Translations under genes and position numbers: made by a program | Part shown: piece after piece, positions 22,511 through 33,198 of the stretch | Layout of the letters: the number at the start of each line of letters is the position of its first letter | Position numbering within the stretch: the stretch's first letter is position 1 | The notes under the pieces: model-generated | Told to the model about the DNA's origin: nothing | Database searches by the model: none | The model's input: the letters and a program-made list of their open reading frames with translations, nothing else | Origin: Takakia lepidozioides | Taxonomy: Eukaryota > Streptophyta > Takakiopsida > Takakiales > Takakiaceae | Assembly: GCA_030704615.1 (NCBI GenBank) | Contig: CM060732.1 | Coordinates: forward strand, 70,413,053-70,477,052 | Direction: 5' to 3' | DNA length: 64,000 bases

Positions 22511-22709
22511 CGGCCTGTTGACTCGTGGAGGCACTAGTGGACTGCCTAAGGACTGGCATGGTCTTGAAGGCCGAATTTTGAAGCTCGTGGAGGGCGGTTT
22601 GAGGAGTATCTTCATGATATTCCCATGGTCATGCAAGTAGAAGTGTAGGCTATGTTAGGAACTTAGTATTCCAAACCATAAGCCGCAACAGGTTCTCTAC
22701 CCGGTTACC

Positions 22710-24526
22710 TTGTGGAGAGGGGGTAAGGGACATGTTCATGACCGGTTGAGTGTCAACACGGAGGTGCCACTAGTTGCTGGGGACAGTGCCGGTTCGAGCA
22801 CTAGTGATACTAGTGGGTACACGAGACAAGGTGTGCGGTTTAGGCCACCTTCACCTCCTGTGTCTTCTACGGAAGGTTCTGATTCGGATTGTGAATCAGG
22901 AGGACTCATACCAGCGGTGCAAGTTTTCTTTGCCATTGTTGTGGGACACAATGGAGGAGATGTATGGAGCTACCAAGGGGCCACGACGGTACTCTGGGGC
23001 GGTGGGCACCGTCGAGTTGGATGATTTTATCCAAGAGTTTGATAATTGGTGTGATTTGCAGCAAATGCGCAATCCACAACTATTTACGCATTTCATGGCA
23101 TGGAAGGGGCTGTTTCAGCACCTTGAGGGGCCGCCTATGGATGATTACCATGAGTTCAGGTGGGGGCATGTGGTTGAGATCGAGGAGTGGAGGATGTACT
23201 AGTCACCTGACTATGTCTCCATCACTAGGGGCACTAGAGCCACGAGGGCAGTGGCTACAACTGCCGCTGCACCGGCAGCTTCAGCGAGTAGCAGTGGGAC
23301 TAGTGGGACTGGTGGTACAGTAGCTACGACGTCCACCCAAGCCACTACCGCACCAGCACTAGTACCCGTGCCTGCCTTCAATCCTGTTGTGGAGTTCTTC
23401 GAAGAGTTGACAGGGAACTACCAAGGGGTGAGGACAGAGAAGTTGCGGAGCTTGCAAGAGTTCCAACGGAAGCCGACCGAGAGCTTGAGGGAGGCTTTCA
23501 CTCGCATGAGGCGCTTGATAAATGTAACCCAAGGGTTACGGAAGCTCAGGCAGTCCAATTCTGGTATGGGATATTGGACAAGGAGCTGAGGAGACGGGTG
23601 CGGGATGCAACTCTCCTACAAGCGGCCCAACCCACCTTAGCAAATGTGTTTTTGCTGGCAGAGCGGATAGAGCTCAACATGGTGGAGGAACGAGTGGTCA
23701 TGGTGGGATTTGCTAAGGAGACACCACGGGGTAGTGGTGATCCTAGCCAACCACTACCTCAATGTGCTCAAGGCAACAAGGGGGCTCAGGTGAAGCTTAC
23801 GGAAGGGCAGAGAGGACCTCAGATGCAGGGGTCTCTCCCTTCATTTGCTGGCCAACAACGGGCGGATGTGGTGTGCTGGACATGTGGAGGACCCCATGTC
23901 AAGAAGGATTGCCCAGAGGGAGGCAAAGGGCCGGCACATGCACAGCCTGCACAGTTGCAGTGTGGGGCATTGTGGCAAGCACGGGCATGGAGAGGCCCAG
24001 TGTTATGGTTTGCATCCTGAGTTGCGCCCAGGCCAGTTCCGAGGGAACAATGGTGGCCGGGGGCGAGGTGGAGCAGCCTAGAGAGGACGAGGTGGCCAGC
24101 CACGAGGTGCAGGCGAAGGGCAAGCTCAACATGGCCAAGGACGCGGAGGTCAGGGTGTTGACCAAGGCATGGCCAACCAGCTTCAGCAGCTAGAGCAGAG
24201 GCTCGCTGCCATGACTACAGCTCAGGTGGTACCGGCTCTAAGGCCGGATCGTCCACCTCTTGCTCCTGAGGGAGGAGATATGGGAGGCATGGGATTCATG
24301 TGTGGAGCAGCACTACCACTAGTGCTGGTGGAGTCTGCTGCAGCCGTGACTCGAGGAGCAGCACGAGTTCCTGAGCCACGAGGTACAGAGGTGGAGTTGG
24401 ATCCACAGCGTGGGGAGGCAAGCCGTCAGGCTAGGCTTCCTCAGTCATTCACATTGGCGGAGACAGTGTCGACGCCATCCATGGCACCTAGTTCTCGCCC
24501 GATTGTTACCGAGGAGGAGGTTACTA
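22710..24526 (+). pseudogene. Outer Ty3/gypsy element, copy A: gag region
   Basis: Frame-broken gag of the element that continues at 31090. It runs from a Ser/Thr/Pro-rich N-terminus (22740-22930), a gag core (TVELDDFIQEFDNWCDLQQM and a helix near EFFEELTGNYQG), a TAG at 23200-23202, then DKELRRRVRDATLLQA and zinc knuckle 1 CWTCGGPHVKKDC (from 23874). Knuckle 2 is disrupted by an extra G near 23965. It is cut at 24526, where the inner LTR begins. Positions 23561-24526 are repeated almost exactly at 31090-32054. No 5' LTR of the outer element could be identified upstream. Confidence 0.85.
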
Positions 24527-25248
24527 TGTCGCGGCCCTTTGCCTTGAGGGCAGGGGGGTCGGGACACATGAGGGGTTGCCCCTGTGGTGGGGGCAGCGGC
24601 AGTGATAGGTATGGGGGGCTGAAATACCCTTGAGTGCCCAAGGCACCCAAGGAGGCGGAGGCGCTCACTAGGTGGAGCCCGCACACCGGGTTGCGGTGGG
24701 GGTGGCTCCACAAGGGGGGTGGTAGCTTAGCGGGACTTAGTGGGGGTGGCATGGACTAACCATGGGGGCGGAGACCTCGTGGTGGGAGTCGTGGGGAGTC
24801 TTGGGACTCATCACGGTCCATAGGGGCCGTGGTGAGTGGGCCAAGACTCACCGCGACTCATCGCCGGGAGTCGAGGGTTTTCGTGGTGGTTCGCCATAAA
24901 ATGGCATGGTTGGTTGTGGAACCCCCGCGGACAGCTACAGAAGTATATATAGGGAGTAGTAACCCCGAGAACGGTGCAAGCCCGTTGGTGACCAAAAACT
25001 AGTGAGTAAGCGAGCGAGCCGGAAAGCGACCAAAGAGTGGGGAGCTGTTCCGGACTGCCATCTACCAAAGGGAATTCTCCTAGTCCCAATTAGGTGGAGG
25101 GTTTAGAGGGGAGCGAAGAGGGGACCGTTATGTCCGGTGAGCAGCCGAAGCTCCAAGTTGGCCCGGCGGCCAGGTTGGGAGTCAGGCGCGCGCATCAAAG
25201 CGAGTAACTATGACTTGAAGGGAGCTTACCGAAGTGAGGTGCGCGACA
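24527..25248 (+). mobile_element. 5' LTR of inner chromovirus
   Basis: It starts TGTCGCGG and ends GCGCGACA (perfect inverted ends) and is directly followed by a primer-binding site. A 728-bp relative lies at 30329-31056. The two are near-identical in most parts but differ strongly around 25070-25130 versus 30880-30940. A TATA box (TATATATAG) lies at 24944. Confidence 0.9.
24944..24952 (+). promoter_or_regulatory. TATA box of inner LTR
   Basis: TATATATAG lies inside the LTR, about 300 bases before its 3' end. The same site is present in the second LTR at 30750. Confidence 0.55.
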
Positions 25249-25250
25249 CT

Positions 25251-25262
25251 TGGTATCAGAGC
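25251..25262 (+). other. Primer-binding site
   Basis: TGGTATCAGAGC, two bases after the LTR end, is the canonical plant LTR-retrotransposon primer site complementary to the 3' end of initiator methionine tRNA. Confidence 0.9.
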
Positions 25263-25303
25263 TTAGAGTTCAGTACGCGATCGTCCTTGGGATTGGCCTC
25301 ATC

Positions 25304-26104
25304 ATGGGGTCGGGCAAGCCGAAGCGAAAGCGGAACGGCCCAAAAGATGATGATCCCGGTGAGCCCGATGGGGGCGGCGTGTCACCGAGGCGGCCGTTTG
25401 AGGAAGCGATTCATGTTTCCAAAAACGAGGCCGCCCAAGAGCGGGAGGAATCCGAGGAGTCGGAGCCCGAGGAATCCTTGAGAGCTCCGACAAACCAAGA
25501 GATGCCTCCCATGCCGGCAGCCTTTTGGGAAGGGTTGTTGGCGCAGTTTGGCGGGACGTTGAAAGACGTGTTGAAGGCGGCTAATGCCACTTCCACTAAG
25601 GCAAAGTTTAAGGTGAAGCCTAAGGAACCCGGCACCTTCGAGGGCGTCCAAAATCGGAAGGCACTCAACACCTGGCTCCTGGAGCTAGAGCAGTACTTCC
25701 GGGCGGCCAAGTTGAGTGACGAGGATCGGGTGGAAGTGGCTCCCACCTATTTGAGGGGCTATGCTCAACAATGGTGGCAGAAACGCCTTCACGACCGAGG
25801 TCCAAGCCCGGAAACCTTGAACTGGAGTGGGTTCAAGGAATTGATGAAGAGACAGTTTGTGCCCCTCAACGCGTCCTGGCTTGCCCGGGACAAGATGAGG
25901 AATTTGAAGCAAACAGATGACATTCGGGGGATGTCCAGGCTTTCAATGTGCTGTTGCTCGAAGTCGCGGACATGGCAGAACCAGAAATGGTCTTCAACTT
26001 TGTGGCGGGACTGGCCCCATGAGGTAGGCAACTATTCTTGTGAGTTGTATCAGGAAACTGGCGCCCTGCGTAAAGAGAGTCAGTTATTGTTCATGGAAGG
26101 ATAA
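25304..26104 (+). pseudogene. Inner chromovirus gag
   Basis: ATG at 25304 begins a basic, acidic-cluster N-terminus (MGSGKPKRKRNGPKDDD), then the Retrotrans_gag domain (PGTFEGVQNRKALNTWLLE, YLRGYAQQWW, LMKRQFVPLNA). A frameshift near 25930 breaks the conserved DIRGYVQAFN-type segment, and the zinc-knuckle region before protease seems deleted. Confidence 0.85.
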
Positions 26105-26560
26105 TATCCGGAACTAACGTGTCGTTGTTGGTGGACACAGGAGCGTCGCACTCCTTCATGACGCCGGCGGCGGCGCGAAAGTTGGGACTCCCGACAAGTG
26201 ACGTGGGGGCCTCTATTGAGGTGCGTTCTGCCAAAGGAGAACCACAGTTGCGACAAGGTTGGCGTTTGATGTTCCTCTTCAACTGGGGAGTTGGGAGGGA
26301 CGTGAGAACTTCACCATCTGCGAGATCGATGGAGTGGATCTCATTTTGGGGATGACCTTTTTGAGCAAATCCGGAGCGGTCATAGATGGCCGCAAGAGAG
26401 TAGTCACGCTGCCATGTGGGAATGGTGGTGAGGGTTACGAGTGTCGGAAACGCCCAAATCCGTGGAGGGCGAATAAACCTTCTGTCAGCAAGGGAGTGGG
26501 CCGTGGAGGAGGCACACGAGCCCCAATTTTTGCTTTACATTAGAGAAGTGAAAGGGAGAA
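26100..26560 (+). pseudogene. Inner chromovirus aspartic protease
   Basis: SLLVDTGASHSFMTPAAARK near 26120 carries the retropepsin active site DTGA. The second half (GVDLILGMTFLSKSGAVID) follows in another frame, so there is a frameshift near 26250. Confidence 0.85.
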
Positions 26561-26599
26561 GGCGATGGGGAGCCGAGCCCAGATTGGATCAAGGGGATT

Positions 26600-27349
26600 T
26601 TGGAGAAATACCAGGATGTGATGCCGGAGGATTTACCAAGCGGCTTGCCACCGCGAAGAGGAGTTGACCACAAGATTGAGGTGATACCGGGATCGGAACC
26701 GCCTGCCAAGGCACCCTACCGGTTGAGCCACAGGGAGTTGGTCGAGCTGAAGACTCAGCTCAAGGATCTAATGTCAAAGGGGTACATCCGGCCGAGTAAG
26801 TCACCTTACGGAGCCCCGGTGCTATTCGCAGACAAGAAGGATGGGACGCTGCGGATGTGTGTCGATTACAGGGCTCTGAATAAGGTGACTATCAAAAACC
26901 GGTACCCTTTGCCAAGGATCGACGACCTCTTCGATCGGTTGGCAGGAGCGAAGTATTTCAGCCGGATCGACTTGCGCTCCGGCTATCATCAAATTCGGGT
27001 GGCGGAAGGAGATGAGGAGAAGACCGCGTGCAGGACAAGGTATGGTTCATATGAGTTCTTGGTGATGCCTTTTGGGCTCACCAATGCACCAGCGACATTT
27101 AGCACGCTGATGAACAGCCTTTTCCAGGAGTGGTTGGATGACTTTGTGATCGTGTACATCGACGACATCTTGGTGTACTCGAAAACATATAAGAACAGCC
27201 TGGAGCACCTACCAAAGGGTGTTCCAAAAATGCGAAAAGGGAAGCTGTATGCCAAGCTTCAAAAGTGGCGAATTCGGGGTCACAAAAAGTGGAGTTCCTG
27301 GGGATTGGATTTACACAGGATGGATCAAAAATGGATGAAGAAAGGTTGA
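26600..27349 (+). pseudogene. Inner chromovirus reverse transcriptase
   Basis: A 249-codon open stretch includes [65 protein letters not shown] and the active-site [13 protein letters not shown] (near 27150). The frame breaks after this point and the thumb is spread over two frames (27265-27531). The catalytic motifs are intact. Confidence 0.92.
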
Positions 27350-27527
27350 GGGCGATCTTTACTGGGAGCCTCCGACTTCGGTTCCGGAGTGCGATCCTTC
27401 CTAGGACTCGCCTCCTATTACCGGAAGTATGTGAGAAATTTCGCCAAGATCGTGGGCCGCTGTCGGACCTTCTGTGTAAATCCAAAGTCTGGGTATGTAA
27501 CACATTTGTGGCCAAGCTTTTGCTGAA

Positions 27528-28220
27528 TTGAAGCAGTGGATGGCGGAAGCTCCAGTCTTGAAAATACCGGAGTTCGATCGTCCATTTGAGATTCATACAG
27601 ATGCGTCGGACTTCGCGATTGGGGGTGTACTTATGCAAGATGGACGTCCAGTGGCTTACGAAAGTAAGAAACTGAATGAAGTGGAGCGACGGTGGCCGAC
27701 GCACGAAAAAGAGATGAAGGCGGTGGTGCATTGCCTTGAGCTTTGGCGCCACTATGTTGGTTCCAACCCAGTGAAGGTGTTCACGGACAATGTCACAGTG
27801 AAGTATTTTGCCACGCAGCCCAAGTTGTCCCCAAAACAACTTAGGTGGCAAGATACTTTGGCGGTGTTCGACGTGGATATCCAGTACAAACCGGGACGGG
27901 ACAATGTGGTGGCCGATGCTTTAAGTAGAAAGCAGCAGCTCCTGTTGGTGTACAGGGGCGAGACGCCGCTCCAAAGGAAGATCTGGAAGGCTTGCCGGAA
28001 GGATGAGCTGGCGAAGTCCGTGATGCAGGACTTGAGGATGGGGGTTAAATCGCAGTTCCACTTGCAAAATGGACTGCTCCGGTATAAGCAAAAAAGTCTC
28101 TACGTGCCAAAGGGAGGGATCAGAGATAGCCTCTTGAGAGAATGCCATGATAGCCCGCTTGCGGGCCACGGCAGAGCCAAGCGCACTGCGGCACTCCTGA
28201 AGAAAGAGTATTTCTGGGCC
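27528..28220 (+). pseudogene. Inner chromovirus RNase H and integrase zinc domain
   Basis: RNase H motifs: FEIHTDASDFAIGGVL (first Asp), HEKEMKAVVHCLELWRHY (Glu), FTDNVTVKYF (Asp) and DNVVADALSRK. These are followed by the integrase N-terminal part ECHDSPLAGHGRAKRTAALL. A frameshift near 28225 separates it from the CTTCQQ part of the HHCC zinc domain. Confidence 0.9.
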
Positions 28221-28890
28221 CAAACTGAGGGAGGAGGCAGAGGAGTATGTCAAGACATGCACCACATGCCAACAAAACCAGAGCGAGTACAAAAAGCAAG
28301 CGGGGCTGTTACAACCCTTGCCGATTCCAGAGGGGACTTGGGAAAGCGTCTCGATGGATTTCATGACTGCTATGCTGCTGTCAAAAGGATTCGATGCAAT
28401 CATGGTGGTGGTGGATAGGTTCAGTAAAATGGGCCATTTCATCCCCACCAAGGAGACGGCAACGGCGTAGGAGACAGGGCGACTTTACTTCGCCCACGTC
28501 TTAAAGCATCATGGAGTCCCGAAGGATATTGTCTCGGACCGCGATCCAAAATTTACGAGTAAATTTTGGAGGGCACTTTGGAAGAAGATGGGGACGAGGC
28601 TGAAGATGAGCACCGCCTTCCGACCTACGACCGACGGCCAAACAGAAAGAGTGAATTCCGTAGTGAAGCAGATCTTGCGGAATTACGTGTCGGCAGGCCA
28701 AACAGACTGGGTGGAACACTTAGACGCGGCAGAGTTATGTTATAATAACAGAGAACACTCCGCAACGGGAGTTTCCCCTTTTGTATTGGTCTATGGAAAA
28801 GCACCTCTGGTGCCGACAAGTTGGGCCGCCCAGGACGTTGAGGAACCGGCAGTAGCGGCGGTACTACTGGAAGAACGCGAGCGTTTTTGA
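28221..28890 (+). pseudogene. Inner chromovirus integrase core
   Basis: Readable across frames: a SMDFMTAM segment, VVVDRFSKMGHFIPTKE, a TAG near 28468, SDRDPKFTSKFW (second Asp), FRPTTDGQTERVNSVVKQIL (Glu) and EHSATGVSPFVLVYGK. The D,D,E residues survive, but frameshifts and stops make this copy non-functional. Confidence 0.88.
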
Positions 28891-29423
28891 AGCTCGCAAA
28901 GTACAACATTGCCAAAGCTAGGAAACGGTATGAAAGGCAGGCAAATCGGAAGCGGAGGGAAGTGAAGTTTGAGGAAGGTATAGAGGTCTGGTTGAACATC
29001 AAGAATTTCCGACTACCTCCGGAAGTGAGTCCAAAGTTCGTACCTCTGTATGCGGGACCCTTTCGCATTCGCAAGGTTATGAATGAGGATGTGTATGAAT
29101 TGGAGCTGCCGGCAAAAAGTAAGGTACACCCAGTATTCCATGTATCCCTTTTGAAGCCTTACTTCAAAGATGAAGCGCGTCCGAATCGGCATCAAGTGTT
29201 GCGTCCGCCACCTATGCTGTTGGATCATGAAAATGAACCTGAGTACAAGGTGGAGGCAATACTTAAGTCGAGGAGGTTCAGGAACCGAGAAACGGAGTAT
29301 CTCGTCAAATGGAAGGGCTATCATCATGTGGAGGCATCTTGGGTGCGTGCCTCAGAAATGGGAAACGCATCCGAGGCGGTTGCAGCTTTCGAAGGGCGAC
29401 CTCAAAAGCGGAAGAAACGTTGA
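28887..29423 (+). pseudogene. Integrase C-terminus with chromodomain
   Basis: A 178-codon open stretch: the GPF/Y-type module (YAGPFRIRKVMNEDVYELEL, HPVFHVSLLKPY) followed by a chromodomain (EYKVEAILKSRRFRNRETEY, VKWKGYHHVEASWV). Chromodomains at the integrase end define chromoviruses and are thought to steer insertion to particular chromatin. Confidence 0.93.
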
Positions 29424-30328
29424 TGGGGACATCAACCTTGGAGCGTGGGGGAGGAAATGCATGCTTAGCCCGGCTTAGCTAGCATAGGAATCCGATTGCA
29501 AAAACTTGTATTGTACAAAACGTGCTATAAATGAAATGGCTTCCAAATGTTGTGCGTCCTATTTTGTTTGGAATGGTGATGCATGGTATGGTTGGCTAGT
29601 GTGTAGAATGCATGCTAGCTTATAAAAGTGGGAGAGGTAAATTGGCTTAATCGTGTGTTTGCGTAGTGCCGAAATCGGGTGACCCCCATCCAAGGGGCAA
29701 GGAAACTTGCGCCTTCTTTGGGAGTTCACGTGCTAGTGCACACCTGGCGTGTGCGCGTACTATAACTGCGCTACCGAGGGGGTTGCCTTGTAGTGCGGGC
29801 TAACGCGGAAGCTACGTGCTTCCGTTCACGTACTATAATCGTGTAGCCTCGGGACGAAGTCGTAGTGCGGCTTCGGCGTGTTCCCGTACCTCAGGCCAGC
29901 ATTCCAAGGCGGACCCAATTGTAGTGATTGGGGCGCACGGTTGGTTCAATATTATCTTCTTAGTCAAAGAGGGTTCCAGGTGAACCCTTGCTCAAGGTGA
30001 TGCCAAAAGCGGCATCATGAGCGATCGCAAGCAATGTTGTTGCAGTAAGGCGATTCGATCCTCGGGGAGGATCGTTCCTTGGCCTTGAAGTAGGCCAAGA
30101 AGAGTGCACTGGGAGGAGCTGGAGAGGCTCCACCCTTGGCCAGGACTTGGAGGAAGTCGGCCGAACTAGCTAGTGGAGAGTAGAGTCAAGTGTGGGGTTT
30201 GGTTCTTTGCCATAGGACGCCATGGTACGGAAACAAACTCCTTGATGTGGGACGCCACAACTTGGATGTTCGTTTCTACAAAATGGACAAGTCGATGAGG
30301 ACATCGACTCCCTGTTGGTAGGGGTGTG
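29424..30328 (+). other. 3' non-coding region of inner chromovirus
   Basis: This is untranslated sequence between the chromodomain stop and the second LTR. It contains a purine run GCGTGGGGGAGGAAATG shortly after the stop and a degenerate repeat of 'cgtactataa.cg' units (about 29750-29890). A short purine-rich AGGGG lies just before the LTR. No gene was recognised. Confidence 0.6.
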
Positions 30329-31056
30329 TGTCGCGGCCCTTTGCCTTAAGGGCAGGGGGGTCGGGACACATGAGGGGTTGCCCCTGTGGTGGGGGCAGTG
30401 GCAACGATAGGTATGGGGTGCTGAAGCACCCTTGAGTGCCCAAGGCACCCAAGGAGGCGGAGGCGCTTACTAGGTGGAGCCCCGCACACCGGGTTGCGGT
30501 GGGGGTGGCTCCACAAGGGGTGGTGGTAGCTTAGCGGGACTTAGTGGGGGTGGCATAGGACTCACCATGGGGGCGGAGACCTCGTGGTGGGAGTCGTGGG
30601 GAGTCTTGGGACTCATCACGGTCCATAGGGGCCGTGGTGAGTGGGCCAAGACTCACCGCGACTCATCGCCGGGAGTCGAGGGTTTTCGTGGTGGTTCGCC
30701 ATAAAAATGGCATGGTTGGTTGTGAAACCCCCGCGGACAGCTACAGAAGTATATATAGGGAGTAGTAACCCCGAGAACGGTGCAAGCCCGTTGGTGACCA
30801 AAAACTAGTGAGTAAGCGAGCGAGCCGGAAAGCGACCAAAGAGTGGGGAGCTGTTCCGGACTGCCACTACCAAAGGGAATTCCCGCTGGTTCCAAATCGG
30901 TGGAGGGTTCTTTGGGAGAACAAAGGGGGACCGTTATGCCCCGGTGAGCAGCCGAAGCTCCAAGTTGGCCCGGCGGCCAGGTTGGGAGTCAGGCGCGCGC
31001 ATCAAAGTGAGTAACTATGACTTGAGGGGGAGCTTACCGAAGTGAGGTGCGCGACA
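30329..31056 (+). mobile_element. Second LTR of the inner chromovirus family
   Basis: TGTCGCGG...GCGCGACA, 728 bp, the partner of 24527-25248. It is unexpectedly followed by its own primer-binding site and 34 bases of leader (31057-31090), which normally occur only after a 5' LTR. The local divergence from the first LTR suggests that they do not come from the same insertion event. Confidence 0.88.
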
Positions 31057-31058
31057 CT

Positions 31059-31070
31059 TGGTATCAGAGC
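31059..31070 (+). other. Second primer-binding site
   Basis: TGGTATCAGAGC, placed as at 25251-25262 but downstream of the right-hand LTR. The leader then breaks into gag of the outer element at 31090. Confidence 0.9.
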
Positions 31071-31089
31071 TTAGAGTTTAGTACGTGAT

Positions 31090-32400
31090 CTGGTATGGGA
31101 TATTGGACAAGGAGCTGAGGAGAAGGGTGCGGGATGCAACTCTCCTACAAGCGGACCAACCCACCTTAGCAAATGTGTTTTTGCTGGCAGAGCGGATAGA
31201 GCTCAACATGGTGGAGGAACGAGTGGTCATGGTGGGATTTGCTAAGGAGACACCACGGGATAGTGGTGCTCCTAGCCAACCACTACCTCAATGTGCTCAA
31301 GGCAACAAGGGGGCTCAGGTGAAGCTTACGGAAGGGCAGAGAGGACCTCAGATGCAGGGGTCTCTCCCTTCATTTGCTGGCCAACAACGGGCGGATGTGG
31401 TGTGCTGGACATGTGGAGGACCCCATGTCAAGAAGGATTGCCCAGAGGGAGGCAAAGGGCCGGCACATGCACAGCCTGCACAGTTGCAGTGTGGGCATTG
31501 TGGCAAGCACGGGCATGGAGAGGCCCAGTGTTATGGTTTGCATCCTGAGTTGCGCCCAGGCCAGGTCCAATGGAACAATGGTGGCCGGAGGCGAGGTGGA
31601 GCAGCTCAGAGAGGACGAGGTGGCTAGCCACGAGGTGAAGGCTAAGGGCAAGTTCAACATGGCCAAGGACGCGGAGGTCAGGGTGTTGACCAAGGCATGG
31701 CCAACCGGATTCAGCAGCTAGAGCAGAGGCTCGCTGCCATGACTACAGCTCAGGTGGTACCGGCTCTAAGGCTGGATCGTCCACCTCTTGCTCCTGAGGG
31801 AGGAGATATGGGAGGCATGGGATTCATGTGTGGAGCAGCACTACCACTAGTGCAGGTGGAGTCTGCCGCAGCCGTGACTCGAGGAGCAGCACGAGTTCCT
31901 GAGCCACGAGGTACAGAGGTGGAGTTGGATCCACAGCGTGGGGAGGCAAGCCGTCAGGCTAGGCTTCCTCAGTCATTCACATTGGCGGAGACAGTGTCGA
32001 CGCCATCCATGGCACCTAGTTCTCGCCCGACTGTTACCGAGGCGGAGGTTACTATGCCATTGCGGAGAGCTACACGGGTAGCACCACTACCTAGTGTTGC
32101 CAAGGCTACGGCAGCTAGTGTGCTACTAGGAGCGGCCACATCTGTGTGCCAGGCTCCTCGGCTACCATGATTGCAACGCCGGGGGTAAGACCAGCTGAGG
32201 TGTTCAGGCTGGCAGCTACACTCTGTGAGAGTGGGGAGGTTACTTCATCTTCTGAGGAAATAGTGGGAGGTGTAGTGCCGGAGGGATCCTCGGATTTGAG
32301 GGTCAAGACTGCCACGGCGGCGCCATGGCAAGCTGCAGCTGCCAAGGTTGATGGAGCTGCCAGCTAGGCCAGCCATTGAGCGCGCCATGGTGACACCTGA
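31090..32400 (+). pseudogene. Outer Ty3/gypsy element, copy B: gag C-terminal half
   Basis: Repeats 23561-24526 and then continues beyond it. Here both zinc knuckles are open: CWTCGGPHVKKDC (from 31403) and CGHCGKHGHGEAQC (from 31490), i.e. two CCHC-type RNA-binding knuckles. After a frameshift comes a Gln-rich coiled stretch (MANRIQQLEQRLAAM) and an Ala/Pro/Thr-rich linker. It is the gag end and gag-pro linker of the polyprotein. Confidence 0.87.
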
Positions 32401-32479
32401 AGTTGTCATGTTAGACAACCAGGATGGCATTTTCTGTTTGAGTGGACCGGCAGGCAAGAGGTAACGGCCACTGCGGGTC

Positions 32480-33195
32480 TTGTTGGACTCAGGAGCTCAG
32501 CCATTGATGTTGGGCAGAGCTGCTATTGCAGGCTTGGGCCTCACGGAGGCGGATATGGAGCCTTGTCCTTTCCAGATACAGACATCTCTGGGAGGATCGG
32601 AGCAGGCTCAGGGCATGACACGACGTGAGTTGGCTATCAGACTATGGCCGGATCACCCTACAGATGGCTCAGTGATGCGAGCCAAGGCCATTGTGACAGA
32701 TGCGGTCTCATACGATGTCCTGGTTGGTGGGGCAGTGTTGTACCCCCTGGGCTTCACCCTGGATTTTTGGGAGGAGTCAGCTTCATATAGGCCTGCATGG
32801 CAGTCAGGGGAGGGCCGGCGTGTGCAGCTCCCTGTGACGTTCATAGGAAGAGTTGCGATTGCCCTGCGAGGCAAGATGCCAACACTAGCAGCATTCAGAG
32901 CGGCAGTGAATTGGCCTAGAGAGTTGCTTGAGGGCAATGCTCATTCAGAGGATGTGCCACCTCCGGGAGAGCAGGATGACATGTATGGTATGGCGGAGTT
33001 ACCTACCATGGTTGCTCAGACTCCATTGTGGGGCACGAGCAAGGATTTGCAGCGGGATGCTGATCAACGGGTGCAACAAGCCTGGGTGGAGGCTTTTGTA
33101 CCGTCAGGAGAGGAGGAGAGTGCGGGGATTGCACCAAGACCACCTCAGTTGTCTCCATTGGACACCACACCTATTGTGTGGCAGTATCCGGATGA
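32480..33195 (+). pseudogene. Outer element aspartic protease and linker
   Basis: LLDSGAQPLMLGRAAIAGLG, just after 32480, is a retropepsin-like start with DSGA. SYDVLVGGAVLYPLGF would be the second lobe. The frame then runs through an Ala/Pro/Asp-rich linker to TTPIVWQYPDEG, directly before the methyltransferase. The frame is open for 317 codons but leaves the correct frame near 33200. Confidence 0.75.
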
Positions 33196-33198
33196 AGG

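Noticed and set aside
21642-22559. 305-codon minus-strand open frame as a protein-coding gene
   Set aside because: It lies wholly in a short-unit minisatellite; the open frame follows from repeat composition, and a second frame is also open over much of it.
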